Below, one piece after another: positions 20,084 through 29,329 of a stretch of DNA of 64,000 nucleotides; the stretch's first letter is position 1, and the number at the start of each line of letters is the position of its first letter. The stretch lies in NCBI RefSeq assembly GCF_003340565.1, contig NZ_QPLK01000011.1:62001-126000 (forward strand), read 5' to 3'. This stretch comes from Rhodovulum sp. 12E13. Its GTDB lineage: Bacteria > Pseudomonadota > Alphaproteobacteria > Rhodobacterales > Rhodobacteraceae. Made by a program: the position numbers and the translations under genes. The notes below the pieces were generated by a model, which saw only the letters and a list, made by a program, of their open reading frames with translations, was not told the origin of the DNA and did no database searches.

Positions 20084-20967
20084 CACGCGGCCTCCTGTTT
20101 CGACAGGGTTTCGATCGCTTCGGCCTGCGCGAGCGTCGCGCGGGCGATGGCGACGTGCAGGTTCTCGACGATCTTGCCATCGACCACGGCCACGGCCTGG
20201 CCCTGCCGGCAGGCTTCCTCGTAGGCGTCGATCTGGCGTTGGGCCAGCGCGATCTCTTCCTCGGTGGGCGAGAACACCTCGTTGGCGATGCGGATCTGCG
20301 ACGGGTGGATGACGGTCTTGCCGTCCATGCCCAGATCGCGGCCCTGCTCGCATTCGGCGCGCAGCCCGTCGGCGTCTCGGAAGGCGTTGTAGACGCCGTC
20401 GACGCAGGCGATCCCTTCGGCGCGGGCGGCGGCGAGGCAGGTCTGCAGCGCCCATTGCTGGGGCAGGCGGTCGGCGCGGAAGCGGGTGCCGAGATCCTTG
20501 GCGAGATCGTTGGTGCCCATCACGAACCCGGCCATGCGCGGCGCTGCGGCGATCTCGGGCGCGGTGAACAGGCAGCGCGGCGTCTCCATCATCGCCCAGA
20601 TCGCCGTGTCCCTGCAGTCGGGGTGGGAGTCGAGCCGGGCGGCCACCGCCTCGATCTGCGCGGCGCTCTCGACCTTGGGCAGCAGGATCGCCTCGGGGCC
20701 GATCTCCATCAGCGCGGCGAGATCGGCCTCGCCCCACTCCGTCTCCATCCCGTTGATCCGCACCAGTTGCGCGCGGGGCGCGTAGCCGCCCTCCGTCAGC
20801 GTCTCGACCAGCAGGGCGCGGGCGCGCGGCTTTTCCTCGACCGTCACCGCGTCCTCGAGGTCAAAGATGATGGCATCGGCCGCGAGCGTCCTCGCCTTTT
20901 CGAGCGCCCGTTCCTTCGAGGCGGGAATGTAGAGCACCGATCGGTAGGGACGGACGGGTCGCGCCAT
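20083..20967 (-). CDS. mcl2: CitE-family (3S)-malyl-CoA thioesterase / malyl-CoA lyase-like protein
   Basis: 294 aa TIM-barrel CitE/HpcH-type enzyme. Motifs: RSVLYIPASKERALEKA at the N-terminus, IIFDLEDAV with the metal-binding Asp region, LPKVESAAQIEA and MGTNDLAKDLG, then DGKTVIHPSQI. Length and N-terminus fit Mcl2, which hydrolyses (3S)-malyl-CoA to malate and CoA, better than the ~318-aa Mcl1 lyase. ATG at 20967 follows GGAGAG by 5 nt. First gene of the operon ending with mch, so it should convert pathway malyl-CoA towards the TCA cycle. Confidence 0.82.
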   Translation of the reverse strand: MARPVRPYRSVLYIPASKERALEKARTLAADAIIFDLEDAVTVEEKPRARALLVETLTEGGYAPRAQLVRINGMETEWGEADLAALMEIGPEAILLPKVESAAQIEAVAARLDSHPDCRDTAIWAMMETPRCLFTAPEIAAAPRMAGFVMGTNDLAKDLGTRFRADRLPQQWALQTCLAAARAEGIACVDGVYNAFRDADGLRAECEQGRDLGMDGKTVIHPSQIRIANEVFSPTEEEIALAQRQIDAYEEACRQGQAVAVVDGKIVENLHVAIARATLAQAEAIETLSKQEAA

Positions 20968-21284
20968 GATTCTCTCCATCTTCTCGGGCGGGTGTCAGAC
21001 CAGATGCCGTGGCGGCGCGCAAGAATGATCATGCCGCGGTGCAGAATTGCGTAACATGATTGCCCGCTCGCGCGTGGCATCTGCCCGCGTGCTGCCGGAG
21101 AGAGGGGCCTCCGGGCGATGGGTTTACCGATTCTCGACGCTTGCCGGCGAGGCTTGCGGCTCAACGACGCGTCGGAGCGCGGCAGGTCCGTGACGCCTTC
21201 GGTGAGGGCGGCGGGGCGCCCCCGACCGTTGCGAGCGCCCGGCCCGAGGGGCGGCCGGGCCCAGCCAAGGGAAAGGACGCGACG

Positions 21285-21596
21285 ATGAGGGAACTGTTCG
21301 TGTTCGCGGTGGGCTTCGCGCTCCTGGCCGCGGCGAGCGTCGAGGCGCAGCAGACCCCGCGGACCTGCGGGCAGCGCGACGCGATCGTCAAGCAACTCGC
21401 GGAGGCCTACGGCGAGAGCCGGCAGTCGATCGGGCTGCGCTCCGACAACGCCGTGATGGAGGTGTTCGCCTCCGAGGAAACGGGCACCTGGACGATCACG
21501 GTCACCATGCCGAGTGGCATGATGTGCCTTGTGGCGAGCGGCCGTGCCTTCGAAACGCTCGAGGAGACGCTCGGGCCGGCGGGGCAGCCGACCTGA
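21285..21596 (+). CDS. Small secreted protein, unknown function
   Basis: 103 aa. Signal peptide MRELFVFAVGFALLAAASVEAQ, then a compact domain with two cysteines (TCGQRDAIVKQLAEAYGE and GMMCLVASGRAFE) that could form a periplasmic disulfide. ATG at 21285 with GGGAAAGGA upstream. It stands alone between the mcl operon and a convergent TauE/SafE gene. I recognise it as a type of conserved short periplasmic protein in Rhodobacterales but know no function. The 290 nt upstream hold GC-rich inverted repeats and no other gene. Confidence 0.75.
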   Translation: MRELFVFAVGFALLAAASVEAQQTPRTCGQRDAIVKQLAEAYGESRQSIGLRSDNAVMEVFASEETGTWTITVTMPSGMMCLVASGRAFETLEETLGPAGQPT

Positions 21597-21618
21597 CCCT
21601 GCCGGTGGCGCGGCGGGT

Positions 21619-22368
21619 TCAGGTCAGGGCATCCCATACCAGCTTCAGCCCCGTCGCCGTAAGCAGCACGTAGGTGATGCCGAAGAACAGCCGCTCCGGC
21701 ACGAGGTGGTGGGCACGGATGCCGATCAACGCGCCCGCCACCGCGAACGGCGCCATCCACAGCCCGATCTCGAGCGTCTCGAGCGTGAAGAAGCCCATGA
21801 TGCCGTAGGGCACGGCCTTGAAGATGTTGATGATCCAGAAGGCGAGCACGGTCGTCGCCTGGAAGGCCGTCTTGCCCAGGCCCTGGCTCAGCAGGAAGAC
21901 GGCCACCGGCGGCCCGCCCGCATGGCTGATGTAGCTGGTGAAGCCGCCCACCACCCCCGCGATCAGACCGTTGCGCCAGCGGAAGGGCACCAGCGGCAGC
22001 CTGATCAGCCCGGCCTGGCCCGCCACCTGCCAGGCGACGAAGCCGAGCGCGACGGATGCGATCAGCAGGCGGATCACGTCGTCGTCGGCCACCGCGAACA
22101 GCGCCACGCCGAGCAGCACGCCCGGAATCCCGCCGAGGATCAGCGCCCACGACGAGGGCACGTGCCAGCGGTTCCAGAAGCCCCGCACCGTCACCACGTC
22201 GATCAGCATCAGCACCGGCAGCATGATGCCGAGCGCCGTGGCCGGGTCGAACACGAGCGCGAGGATCAGCGCCGAGGCGAAGGCCGCGCCCGAGCCGAAG
22301 CCGCCCTTGGATATTCCCGCCCAGAGCGCCGCGGGCGCGGCGATGGCGAGCGTCGCGAGATCCGGCAC
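21619..22368 (-). CDS. TauE/SafE-family sulfite/sulfonate exporter-like permease
   Basis: 249 aa integral membrane protein with about eight hydrophobic segments. GISKGGFGSGAAF near the N-terminus and GGFTSYISHAGGPPVAVFLL in the middle are the two repeat signatures of TauE/SafE (DUF81) permeases, thought to move sulfite, sulfoacetate or related anions. GTG at 22368 (MPDLATLAIAAPAALW) is chosen because GGGAGGG lies 6 nt upstream; there is no ATG at the N-terminus. Substrate unknown; no sulfur genes adjoin it. Confidence 0.88.
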   Translation of the reverse strand: MPDLATLAIAAPAALWAGISKGGFGSGAAFASALILALVFDPATALGIMLPVLMLIDVVTVRGFWNRWHVPSSWALILGGIPGVLLGVALFAVADDDVIRLLIASVALGFVAWQVAGQAGLIRLPLVPFRWRNGLIAGVVGGFTSYISHAGGPPVAVFLLSQGLGKTAFQATTVLAFWIINIFKAVPYGIMGFFTLETLEIGLWMAPFAVAGALIGIRAHHLVPERLFFGITYVLLTATGLKLVWDALT

Positions 22369-22386
22369 CCCGGTCCCTCCCCGTGA

Positions 22387-23460
<1,074 letters not shown>

Positions 23461-23488
23461 GCGGGCGACCTCTCTCGATGCCACCGAC

Positions 23489-23515
23489 AAGGCCCCCGTC
23501 GTGACCGGGGGCCTT
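23489..23515. terminator. mdh terminator hairpin
   Basis: AAGGCCCCCG (23489-23498) pairs with CGGGGGCCTT (23506-23515) over a 7-nt loop, 28 nt after the mdh stop. The A-rich and T-rich stem ends are terminator-like, although no long T-run follows. Confidence 0.6.
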
Positions 23516-23565
23516 GGCCTCAGACACGCCCTGCGGGCCGGTGCGCGACATCAGCTTGCCACGCC

Positions 23566-23615
23566 GCAAATCCCTTGAAGAAGGGATTTGCAAAAGCCTT
23601 CAGCAAGGCTTTTGC
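23566..23615. repeat. Two overlapping 11-bp palindromic hairpins at the mdh-metF junction
   Basis: Hairpin 1: GCAAATCCCTT (23566-23576), loop GAAG, AAGGGATTTGC (23581-23591). Hairpin 2: GCAAAAGCCTT (23590-23600), loop CAGC, AAGGCTTTTGC (23605-23615). Both stems are perfect and share the 2-nt GC at 23590-23591. The array ends 1 nt from the metF stop, between convergent mdh and metF. In either direction a stem ends in TTTGC or TTTTGC, so a bidirectional terminator is plausible. A similar paired-palindrome layout is at 47848-47910. Confidence 0.7.
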
Positions 23616-23616
23616 G

Positions 23617-24492
23617 TCACGCCACCTTCTCGAGCTGCATGTCGGGGGTGACGCCGAGCGCGTGGCACACGTCGCGGGTCAGGCCCGGCTTGTTCAGCGT
23701 GTAGAAGTGGAAGTGCTCGACACCGCCCTCGCGCAGCTCGGTGCAGAGCTCGGTCGCGATTGAGGTGGCGAGCAGATCGGTGCGGCCATCGCCGTCGCGC
23801 TCTGCCTTCTCGAACGCCTCGTCGAGCCAGGCGGGGATGTAGGCGCCGCACTTCACCGCGAAGCGGCGCGCGCTCTTCCAGTTCTCGATGGGCAGGACGC
23901 CCGGCAGGATCGGCTTGTCGATGCCCGCCTTCGCGCACTTGTCGCGGAAGCGGAAGAAGGTCTCTGCCTCGAAGAAGAACTGCGTCACCGCCTCGTCGGC
24001 GCCCGCGTCGAACTTGCGCTTCAGCCAGTCGACGTCGGCATCGTCGTAGCCCGCGTCGGGGTGCGGATCGGGGTAGGCGCCGACGCGCACGGTGAAATCC
24101 GACACCTCCTTGAGCGCGGCCACGAGCTCGGCCGAATCGGCGAAGCCGTCGGGGTGGGGGGTGAACCGCTCGGCGCCCTTGGGCGGGTCGCCCCGCAGCG
24201 CCACGATCTCCTTCACGCCGGCCTCGGCATAGCCCTTGGCGATCTCCAGCGTCTCTTCCCTCGTCGCCTCGACGCAGGTCAGGTGCGCGGCCACCGTCAG
24301 ATCGGTCGTCTTGACCAGCGCCTCGACGGCCTCGTGCGTCAGCTTGCGGGTCGTCCCGCCGGCACCGTAGGTGACCGAGACGAACCGGGGCCCGAGCGGC
24401 GCGAGATGCTGCACCGTGTCGAACAGGCGGAACGACGCCTCCACCGACTTGGGCGGGAAGAACTCGAACGAGACGGAGGGAGCGGACGACAT
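23617..24492 (-). CDS. metF: Methylenetetrahydrofolate reductase
   Basis: 291 aa flavoprotein. It reduces 5,10-methylene-THF to 5-methyl-THF for methionine synthesis. Motifs: VSFEFFPPKS with the catalytic Glu, VSVTYGAGGTTR, AHLTCVEATREE, VALRGDPPKG and FFFEAETFFRF. Divergent from a MetR-like regulator across 89 bp, the classical metF/metR arrangement. Its 3' end abuts the paired palindromes. Confidence 0.97.
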   Translation of the reverse strand: MSSAPSVSFEFFPPKSVEASFRLFDTVQHLAPLGPRFVSVTYGAGGTTRKLTHEAVEALVKTTDLTVAAHLTCVEATREETLEIAKGYAEAGVKEIVALRGDPPKGAERFTPHPDGFADSAELVAALKEVSDFTVRVGAYPDPHPDAGYDDADVDWLKRKFDAGADEAVTQFFFEAETFFRFRDKCAKAGIDKPILPGVLPIENWKSARRFAVKCGAYIPAWLDEAFEKAERDGDGRTDLLATSIATELCTELREGGVEHFHFYTLNKPGLTRDVCHALGVTPDMQLEKVA

Positions 24493-24556
24493 GCGTGAAC
24501 CTCTCTTTGTGCTGCCCCTTCAAATCGCGTATGCCGATCTGTGAGGCAACGTCATA

Positions 24557-24567
24557 TTCGTCACGAA
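24557..24567. promoter_or_regulatory. Candidate MetR site between metF and metR
   Basis: TTCG-N3-CGAA lies in the middle of the 89-bp divergent region, an inverted repeat of LysR type. MetR sites in other bacteria are TGAA-N5-TTCA, so this is only a candidate based on position. Confidence 0.35.
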
Positions 24568-24581
24568 CTTCATGAGGCGGG

Positions 24582-25487
24582 ATGCATATCGAACTGCGCC
24601 ACCTCCGCACGATCCGCGCCATTCACGAGGCCGGCGGCCTCGCGCGGGCGGCGGACATGCTCAACATCACCCAGTCCGCGCTCTCCCACCAGGTGAAGGG
24701 GATCGAGGAGCAGGCGGGCTGCGAGCTGTTCGTGCGCCGCACCAAGCCGCTGCGGCTGTCGGCCGCCGGGCAGCGCCTCTTGCGCGCCGCCGAGCGCATC
24801 CTGCCCGAGATCGAGGCGCTGACGCAGGAGTTCGACGCGCTCCGGCAGGGGCGGACGGGGCGGCTGCACATCGCCATCGAGTGCCATGCCTGCTTCGAGT
24901 GGCTGTTTCCCGTGCTCGACGCCTTCCGCCGCGACTGGGGCGACGTCGACGTCGACATCCGCCCCGGCCTCGCCTTCGACGCGCTGCCCGCGCTGATGCG
25001 CGAGGAGGTCGACATGGTGATCTCGTCCGACCCCGAGGATCTGCCCGGCGTCACTTTCGTGCCGCTGTTCGACTATCACCCCGTCTTCGTCTGCGCCGCA
25101 CGGCACCGTCTCGCCGGGAAGCCGTTCGTCGAGGCCCAGGATTTCCGCACCGAGACGCTCATAACCTACCCGGTCGAGCGGGCGCGCCTCGACGTGTTCA
25201 GCGAGTTGCTGACGCCCGCCAGGGTCGAGCCGCGGGCGGTGCGGCAGGTGGAACTGACCGCCGTGATCCTGATGCTGGTCGCGTCGAACCGGGGCGTCGC
25301 GGTGCTGCCCGACTGGGTGCTGCGCGAGGAACGGTCGCGCGGCGAGATCGCCATCCGCCCGCTGACCGAGACCGGCGTCACCAGGCGCCTTTACGCAGCG
25401 GTGCGCGAGGACGAGGCCGACAAGCCTTTCATGCAGACCGTCCTGCGGCTTGCGCGCGAGATTCCCGACGCGATGCGCGCGGCCTGA
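24582..25487 (+). CDS. metR: LysR-family regulator, MetR-like
   Basis: 301 aa LysR-type regulator. N-terminal winged helix MHIELRHLRTIRAIHEAGGLARAADMLNITQSALSHQVKGIEEQ; effector-binding domain from about residue 92 (RLHIAIECHACFEWLFPVLDAF), which matches MetR closely. MetR activates methionine genes with homocysteine as co-effector. Divergent position to metF supports the assignment. ATG at 24582 precedes the conserved helix directly. Confidence 0.92.
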   Translation: MHIELRHLRTIRAIHEAGGLARAADMLNITQSALSHQVKGIEEQAGCELFVRRTKPLRLSAAGQRLLRAAERILPEIEALTQEFDALRQGRTGRLHIAIECHACFEWLFPVLDAFRRDWGDVDVDIRPGLAFDALPALMREEVDMVISSDPEDLPGVTFVPLFDYHPVFVCAARHRLAGKPFVEAQDFRTETLITYPVERARLDVFSELLTPARVEPRAVRQVELTAVILMLVASNRGVAVLPDWVLREERSRGEIAIRPLTETGVTRRLYAAVREDEADKPFMQTVLRLAREIPDAMRAA

Positions 25488-25545
25488 GCCGGGCGCACCG
25501 CGCCTTCCCCCGCGCGCACCCCGGCCGCCCCGGGCCGGGATCCGC

Positions 25546-25974
25546 TCATTCCTGGATCGACTCGAGGTAGTAGACGAGCGACAGCAGCCGTCCGCGTACC
25601 AGCAGTTCGGGGTCTTCGGGCCAGCGCGGCGGGCGAATCTCGTCCTGCGCGCGTGTCATCGTGGTCATGTAGCGGTCGCCCCAGACAGGCATCTCGCCCC
25701 CGTGCGCGCGCACCTCGTTGCGCCCGTCGATCAGCAGCAGCGTGTTGCGGAATGGAAAGGTGCCGCCTGCCCGCTCGGTCAGCTTGGTGAGGTCGGGCGT
25801 CTCGATGTTCATCAGGTCGGCCATCGGGCCGTCGCCCCTGGCGTCGCGCCCGTGGCACCCCGCGCAGGCCGAGAGGTATTCCACGCGCCCCGCCTCCATG
25901 TCGGCTTCCTGGGCGCCGGCCGCGCCGAGCGTCAGGACGAGCGCGCCGAGGCCCGCGATGATCTTGCGTTGCAT
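25546..25974 (-). CDS. Periplasmic c-type cytochrome
   Basis: 142 aa with signal peptide MQRKIIAGLGALVLTLGAAGAQ. One haem motif, CAGCH in YLSACAGCHGRDARGDGPMAD; a likely Met axial ligand is in GEMPVWGDRYMTT. This is a class I cytochrome c resembling small electron carriers attached to oxidases or dehydrogenases; no oxidase gene is adjacent, so its partner is unknown. ATG at 25974 is preferred over an upstream in-frame ATG because the signal peptide starts there. Confidence 0.88.
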   Translation of the reverse strand: MQRKIIAGLGALVLTLGAAGAQEADMEAGRVEYLSACAGCHGRDARGDGPMADLMNIETPDLTKLTERAGGTFPFRNTLLLIDGRNEVRAHGGEMPVWGDRYMTTMTRAQDEIRPPRWPEDPELLVRGRLLSLVYYLESIQE

Positions 25975-26037
25975 GCCGTTCTCCCAAACGATGGTCCCTT
26001 GCCGCCCGAGCATCCCGCGACGGGCGGGAGGGGTCAT

Positions 26038-26049
26038 TGACGGCCGTCA
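26038..26049. promoter_or_regulatory. TGACGGCCGTCA palindrome between cytochrome c and suhB-like genes
   Basis: A perfect 12-bp palindrome in the 149-bp region between divergent genes, 75 bp before the phosphatase start. It may be an operator; no regulator is recognised. Confidence 0.3.
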
Positions 26050-26123
26050 TCGGGGAGTGCCTTGCCCCCTCCCGGGTGGCGGTGTAGGGGCGGCGCTCGG
26101 TTTTCCGCTGCGGAGGTCGCCCC

Positions 26124-26918
26124 ATGCAGGGCAGCGCCAATCTCAACGTCATGATCAAGGCCGCCCGCAAGGCCGGGCGCAGCCTCGTGAAGGATTTCCG
26201 CGAGGTCGAGAACCTGCAGGTCGGTCGCAAGGGACCGGGCGACTTCGTCTCGCGCGCCGACATCGCGGCCGAGGCGATCCTGAAGGAGGAGTTGCTGGGC
26301 GCCCGTCCCAATTACGGCTGGTTGGCCGAAGAGGGGGCCGAGATCGAGGGCAAGGATCCGACCCGGCGGTGGATCGTCGACCCGCTCGACGGCACCACGA
26401 ACTTCCTTCACGGCATGCCGCACTGGGCGGTCTCGGTCGCGCTCGAGCACAAGGGGCAGGTCGTCGCCGGCGTCGTGTTCGACCCGGCGAAGGACGAGTT
26501 GTTCTACGCCGAGAAGGGCGCGGGGGCGTGGATGAACGACAGTCGTATCCGCGTGTCGGGCCGGTCGCGCCTGACCGACGCCGTCTTCGCCACCGGCATC
26601 CCCTTCGGCGCCAAGCGCACGCTGCCGGCCATGCTGCACGACCTGTCGCGGCTGATGCCCGAATGCGCAGGCGTGCGGCGCTGGGGGGCGGCGGCGCTCG
26701 ATCTCGCCTATGTCGCGGCCGGCCGCTACGAGGGCTTCTGGGAGCGCGAGCTGAGCCCGTGGGACGTGGCGGCCGGCATCCTGCTGGTGCGCGAGGCGGG
26801 CGGTTTCGTCGAGCCGCTGCACGAGGGGCGCGAGATCTTCGAGACCGGCGCGCTGGTGGCGGCGAACGCCGACATCTTTTCCCGCTTCGCCGGGGTGCTG
26901 CGCAACCGCACGGGCTGA
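26124..26918 (+). CDS. suhB: Inositol monophosphatase family protein
   Basis: 264 aa Li-sensitive phosphatase. Metal site residues: GDFVSRADIAAE, WLAEEGAE (Glu) and WIVDPLDGTTNFLHGMPHWAVSVAL (Asp cluster), with ELSPWDVAAGILLVREAGG at the C-terminal Asp. It dephosphorylates inositol-1-phosphate or related sugar phosphates; SuhB in E. coli also assists rRNA transcription. ATG at 26124. 17 nt from the end of a convergent lipoprotein gene. Confidence 0.94.
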   Translation: MQGSANLNVMIKAARKAGRSLVKDFREVENLQVGRKGPGDFVSRADIAAEAILKEELLGARPNYGWLAEEGAEIEGKDPTRRWIVDPLDGTTNFLHGMPHWAVSVALEHKGQVVAGVVFDPAKDELFYAEKGAGAWMNDSRIRVSGRSRLTDAVFATGIPFGAKRTLPAMLHDLSRLMPECAGVRRWGAAALDLAYVAAGRYEGFWERELSPWDVAAGILLVREAGGFVEPLHEGREIFETGALVAANADIFSRFAGVLRNRTG

Positions 26919-26934
26919 GCGGGGCGCGGCGGCG

Positions 26935-27447
26935 CTATTGCACGCATTCGGTGGCGCGCAGGCCGTTCGACAGGATCACGTCGTGACAGCCCAGCAGCGG
27001 CAGGATCGGCGCGCAGGTGCGCGACCGGGCGAGGCAGGCGCCCTCGCAATCGGCCCCCGTGCGGCAGGGCGCGTTTGCGTCGCGGGGCGTGCGGAAGCAG
27101 ATGCGCGCTTCGCCGCCACCCGGCGCCCGGCCGAACCGGCCGCCCTCCTTTTCGCAGGCCGCCCGCGCGGCGGCGAAGCGCGCGTCCGTCGGGTCGGGCT
27201 CGGCCTCCGGCTCGGGGATCGGCTCGGGGATCGGCTCGGCCTCCCGCTCGGCCTCGGGCTCAGGCTCTGGCACGGGCTCGGCTGTCTCGGTCTCGTCCGC
27301 CGCTGCGGGCGCATCGTCGAGGACGTAGCCCGCGTGCGGCCCGTCGCCCGCGGCTGTTCCGCCGCCGGGCCCTTCGTCCGCGCCGCCGGCGCCGAACTGG
27401 CAGGCGGCGAGAGCGACAACGAGGGGCAGGAGCGCCAGGGCGCGCAT
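26935..27447 (-). CDS. Cys-rich lipoprotein with Pro-Glu repeat linker
   Basis: 170 aa. Signal MRALALLPLVVALAAC has lipobox LAAC, so it is lipid-anchored. Residues ~55-90 form an acidic Pro-Glu repeat (EPVPEPEPEAEREAEPIPE and onwards), an extended spacer. The C-terminal ~80 residues hold eight cysteines (including GADCEGACLARSRTCAP and GCHDVILSNGLRATECV), enough for four disulfides. It looks like a stalked periplasmic or surface domain of unknown function. It starts 1 nt after the aldo/keto reductase stop, so the two are likely co-transcribed. Confidence 0.7.
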   Translation of the reverse strand: MRALALLPLVVALAACQFGAGGADEGPGGGTAAGDGPHAGYVLDDAPAAADETETAEPVPEPEPEAEREAEPIPEPIPEPEAEPDPTDARFAAARAACEKEGGRFGRAPGGGEARICFRTPRDANAPCRTGADCEGACLARSRTCAPILPLLGCHDVILSNGLRATECVQ

Positions 27448-27448
27448 G

Positions 27449-28498
27449 TCAGTAGGGCATCGGATGGGCGCGATGGGCGGTGGCGATCTCGTCCATCGCC
27501 TCGGCCGGGAGGGTCAGGTCGAGCCCGGCGAGGATGTGCTCGAGCTGGGCGTCGGTCGTCGCGCCGAAGATGATCGACCCCATGAAGGGCCGCGTCGTGC
27601 ACCACGCCAGCGCCATGTGGTCGAGCGCCATTCCGTGCCGCTCGGCGATGGCCGCGTAGGCGTCGACGGCCGCGTGCGCCCGTGCCGTCGCCCGCCCGCC
27701 GAGATCGCCGTTGATGGCCATGCGCGAGCCCTCGGGCACCGCGCCCTGCCGATACTTGCCCGTCAGGAGGCCGGCCGCGAGGGGCGAGAAGGCCAGCAGG
27801 TCGACCCGCTCGTTGACCGACAGCTCCGCGAGATCGGTGTCGAACATCCGGCAGAGCAGCGAATACTCGTTCTGGATCGACACCATCCGCGGCGCATCCA
27901 TCTCGGCGGCAAGGCGCAGCCACTGGGCCGCGCCCCAGGCCGACTCGTTCGACAGGCCCACCTCGCGGATCTTTCCCTCCGCCTGCAGCGCGCCGAGCGT
28001 CTCGAGCACCTCGCGCATGTTGGCCTCGGTGGCCGCGCGATCCTGTTTCGAGGGGTCATAATCCCAGTACTGGCGGAAATGATAGGAGCCGCGGTTGGGC
28101 CAGTGCAGCTGGTAGAGATCGATCACGTCGGTCTGCAGGCGCGCGAGCGAGGCATCGACGGCCTCGCGCAGCGTCGTGGCGTCGATGCCGCGCCCGTCGC
28201 GCACGAAGCCGCCGTTCGGCCCGGTGATCTTGGTGGCGACGACATAGTCGCCCCGCCGCCCCTTGCCGGGGCCGGCGAACCACGCGCCGATGATCTCTTC
28301 CGTCCGGCCGACCGTCTCGGCGCGGATCGGGTTGACCGGATACATCTCGGCCGCGTCGAGGAAGTTGATGCCGGCGTCGAGCGCGCGCGAGAGCTGGCGG
28401 TGGGCGTCGTCTTGCGGCGTCTGGTTGCCCCAGGTCATCGTGCCGAGACAGAACTCGGTCACCTCGAGGTCGCTCGTTCCCAGCTTGCGCGTGCGCAT
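27449..28498 (-). CDS. Aldo/keto reductase
   Basis: 349 aa, NAD(P)H-dependent (beta/alpha)8 oxidoreductase. Catalytic tetrad: [13 protein letters not shown] (Asp, Tyr), VVATKITGP (Lys), [10 protein letters not shown] (His). NADPH-binding segments are [14 protein letters not shown] and [13 protein letters not shown]. It is similar in length and motifs to the E. coli Tas protein group. Substrate unknown. ATG at 28498; divergent from the ImuA-like gene across 110 bp. Confidence 0.93.
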   Translation of the reverse strand: MRTRKLGTSDLEVTEFCLGTMTWGNQTPQDDAHRQLSRALDAGINFLDAAEMYPVNPIRAETVGRTEEIIGAWFAGPGKGRRGDYVVATKITGPNGGFVRDGRGIDATTLREAVDASLARLQTDVIDLYQLHWPNRGSYHFRQYWDYDPSKQDRAATEANMREVLETLGALQAEGKIREVGLSNESAWGAAQWLRLAAEMDAPRMVSIQNEYSLLCRMFDTDLAELSVNERVDLLAFSPLAAGLLTGKYRQGAVPEGSRMAINGDLGGRATARAHAAVDAYAAIAERHGMALDHMALAWCTTRPFMGSIIFGATTDAQLEHILAGLDLTLPAEAMDEIATAHRAHPMPY

Positions 28499-28608
28499 CG
28501 TCCTGCCCCTTTCGTCGTCTCCTGCCTGCGCGGCCATGTAGAGCGGGCAGACCTGCGGGGGCAAGCCGAAGGCTTGAGAACGAAACGGGAACACGCTACC
28601 CTCCGCCC

Positions 28609-29244
28609 ATGGCCCGACCCGATCATCCGCTGCTCGCCCGCGCGCCCCATGCCGGCCGGCCCGCCCTGCCGGTGCTGGGCGAGATGGCGCTGGCCCTCGG
28701 CCGCGCGCACGAGTTCTGCGGCGTGGCACGGCGGCTGCTGGCGCTGGCCGTGGCGGCGGCCCGGCCAGGGCCGGTGCTGTGGATCGTGCCCGCCTGGATG
28801 CCCGAGCGGCTCAACGGCGAGGGGGTGACCGAGTGGATCGATCCCGCTCGCCTTATCGTGGTGCACCCCGTGCGCGGCGAGGACATCCTGTGGTGCATGG
28901 AGGAGGGGCTGCGCGCGGGCGCGGTGCCGCTGGTGGTGGCCGAGTTGCCAGAGCCGCCGCCGCTGACGCCGGTGCGCCGCCTGCACCTTGCCGCCGAAAC
29001 GGGGACGGAAGCGTCTGGAACGGCGCCGCTCGGTCTCATCCTGTCGGCGGGCGAGGGGGGCGCGGCCGGCATCGAGAGCCGCTGGCGCCTCGACCCGGCC
29101 CATGACGGCCCGCAGGCGATGCGCTGGCGCCTCGCCCGCCTGCGCGACCGCTCCGCGCCGCCCGCCGAGTGGCGCCTGACCGCCGCCCGCGGCCGCGACA
29201 CCCGCTACGCGCTGCAGCCTGCCGGGGCGCGCCAGGCCGCGTGA
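28609..29244 (+). CDS. ImuA-like protein (orphan)
   Basis: 211 aa. The stretch [43 protein letters not shown], then [24 protein letters not shown] and [14 protein letters not shown], follows the layout of ImuA proteins, which belong to the RecA/SulA fold and act with ImuB and DnaE2 in damage-induced mutagenesis. A P-loop GxxxxGK is not seen. No imuB or dnaE2 follows, so this is either a solitary paralogue or a Rhodobacterales family with another job. ATG at 28609; the next gene is an unrelated regulator. Confidence 0.5.
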   Translation: MARPDHPLLARAPHAGRPALPVLGEMALALGRAHEFCGVARRLLALAVAAARPGPVLWIVPAWMPERLNGEGVTEWIDPARLIVVHPVRGEDILWCMEEGLRAGAVPLVVAELPEPPPLTPVRRLHLAAETGTEASGTAPLGLILSAGEGGAAGIESRWRLDPAHDGPQAMRWRLARLRDRSAPPAEWRLTAARGRDTRYALQPAGARQAA

Positions 29245-29309
29245 CCGACGCCGCAAGGCACCTGCCACACGGAGGGGCGCGCCGTCCGGCGGCTTTACGG
29301 CGCCAGCCA

Positions 29310-29325
29310 TGAAAAGTAGGTTTCA
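29310..29325. promoter_or_regulatory. Candidate RpiR operator at the regulator start
   Basis: TGAAA-N6-TTTCA sits immediately before the chosen regulator start (29330). The same half-sites recur before the TRAP operon at 30275-30297. Autoregulation is inferred from this shared motif. Confidence 0.45.
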
Positions 29326-29329
29326 CGGC

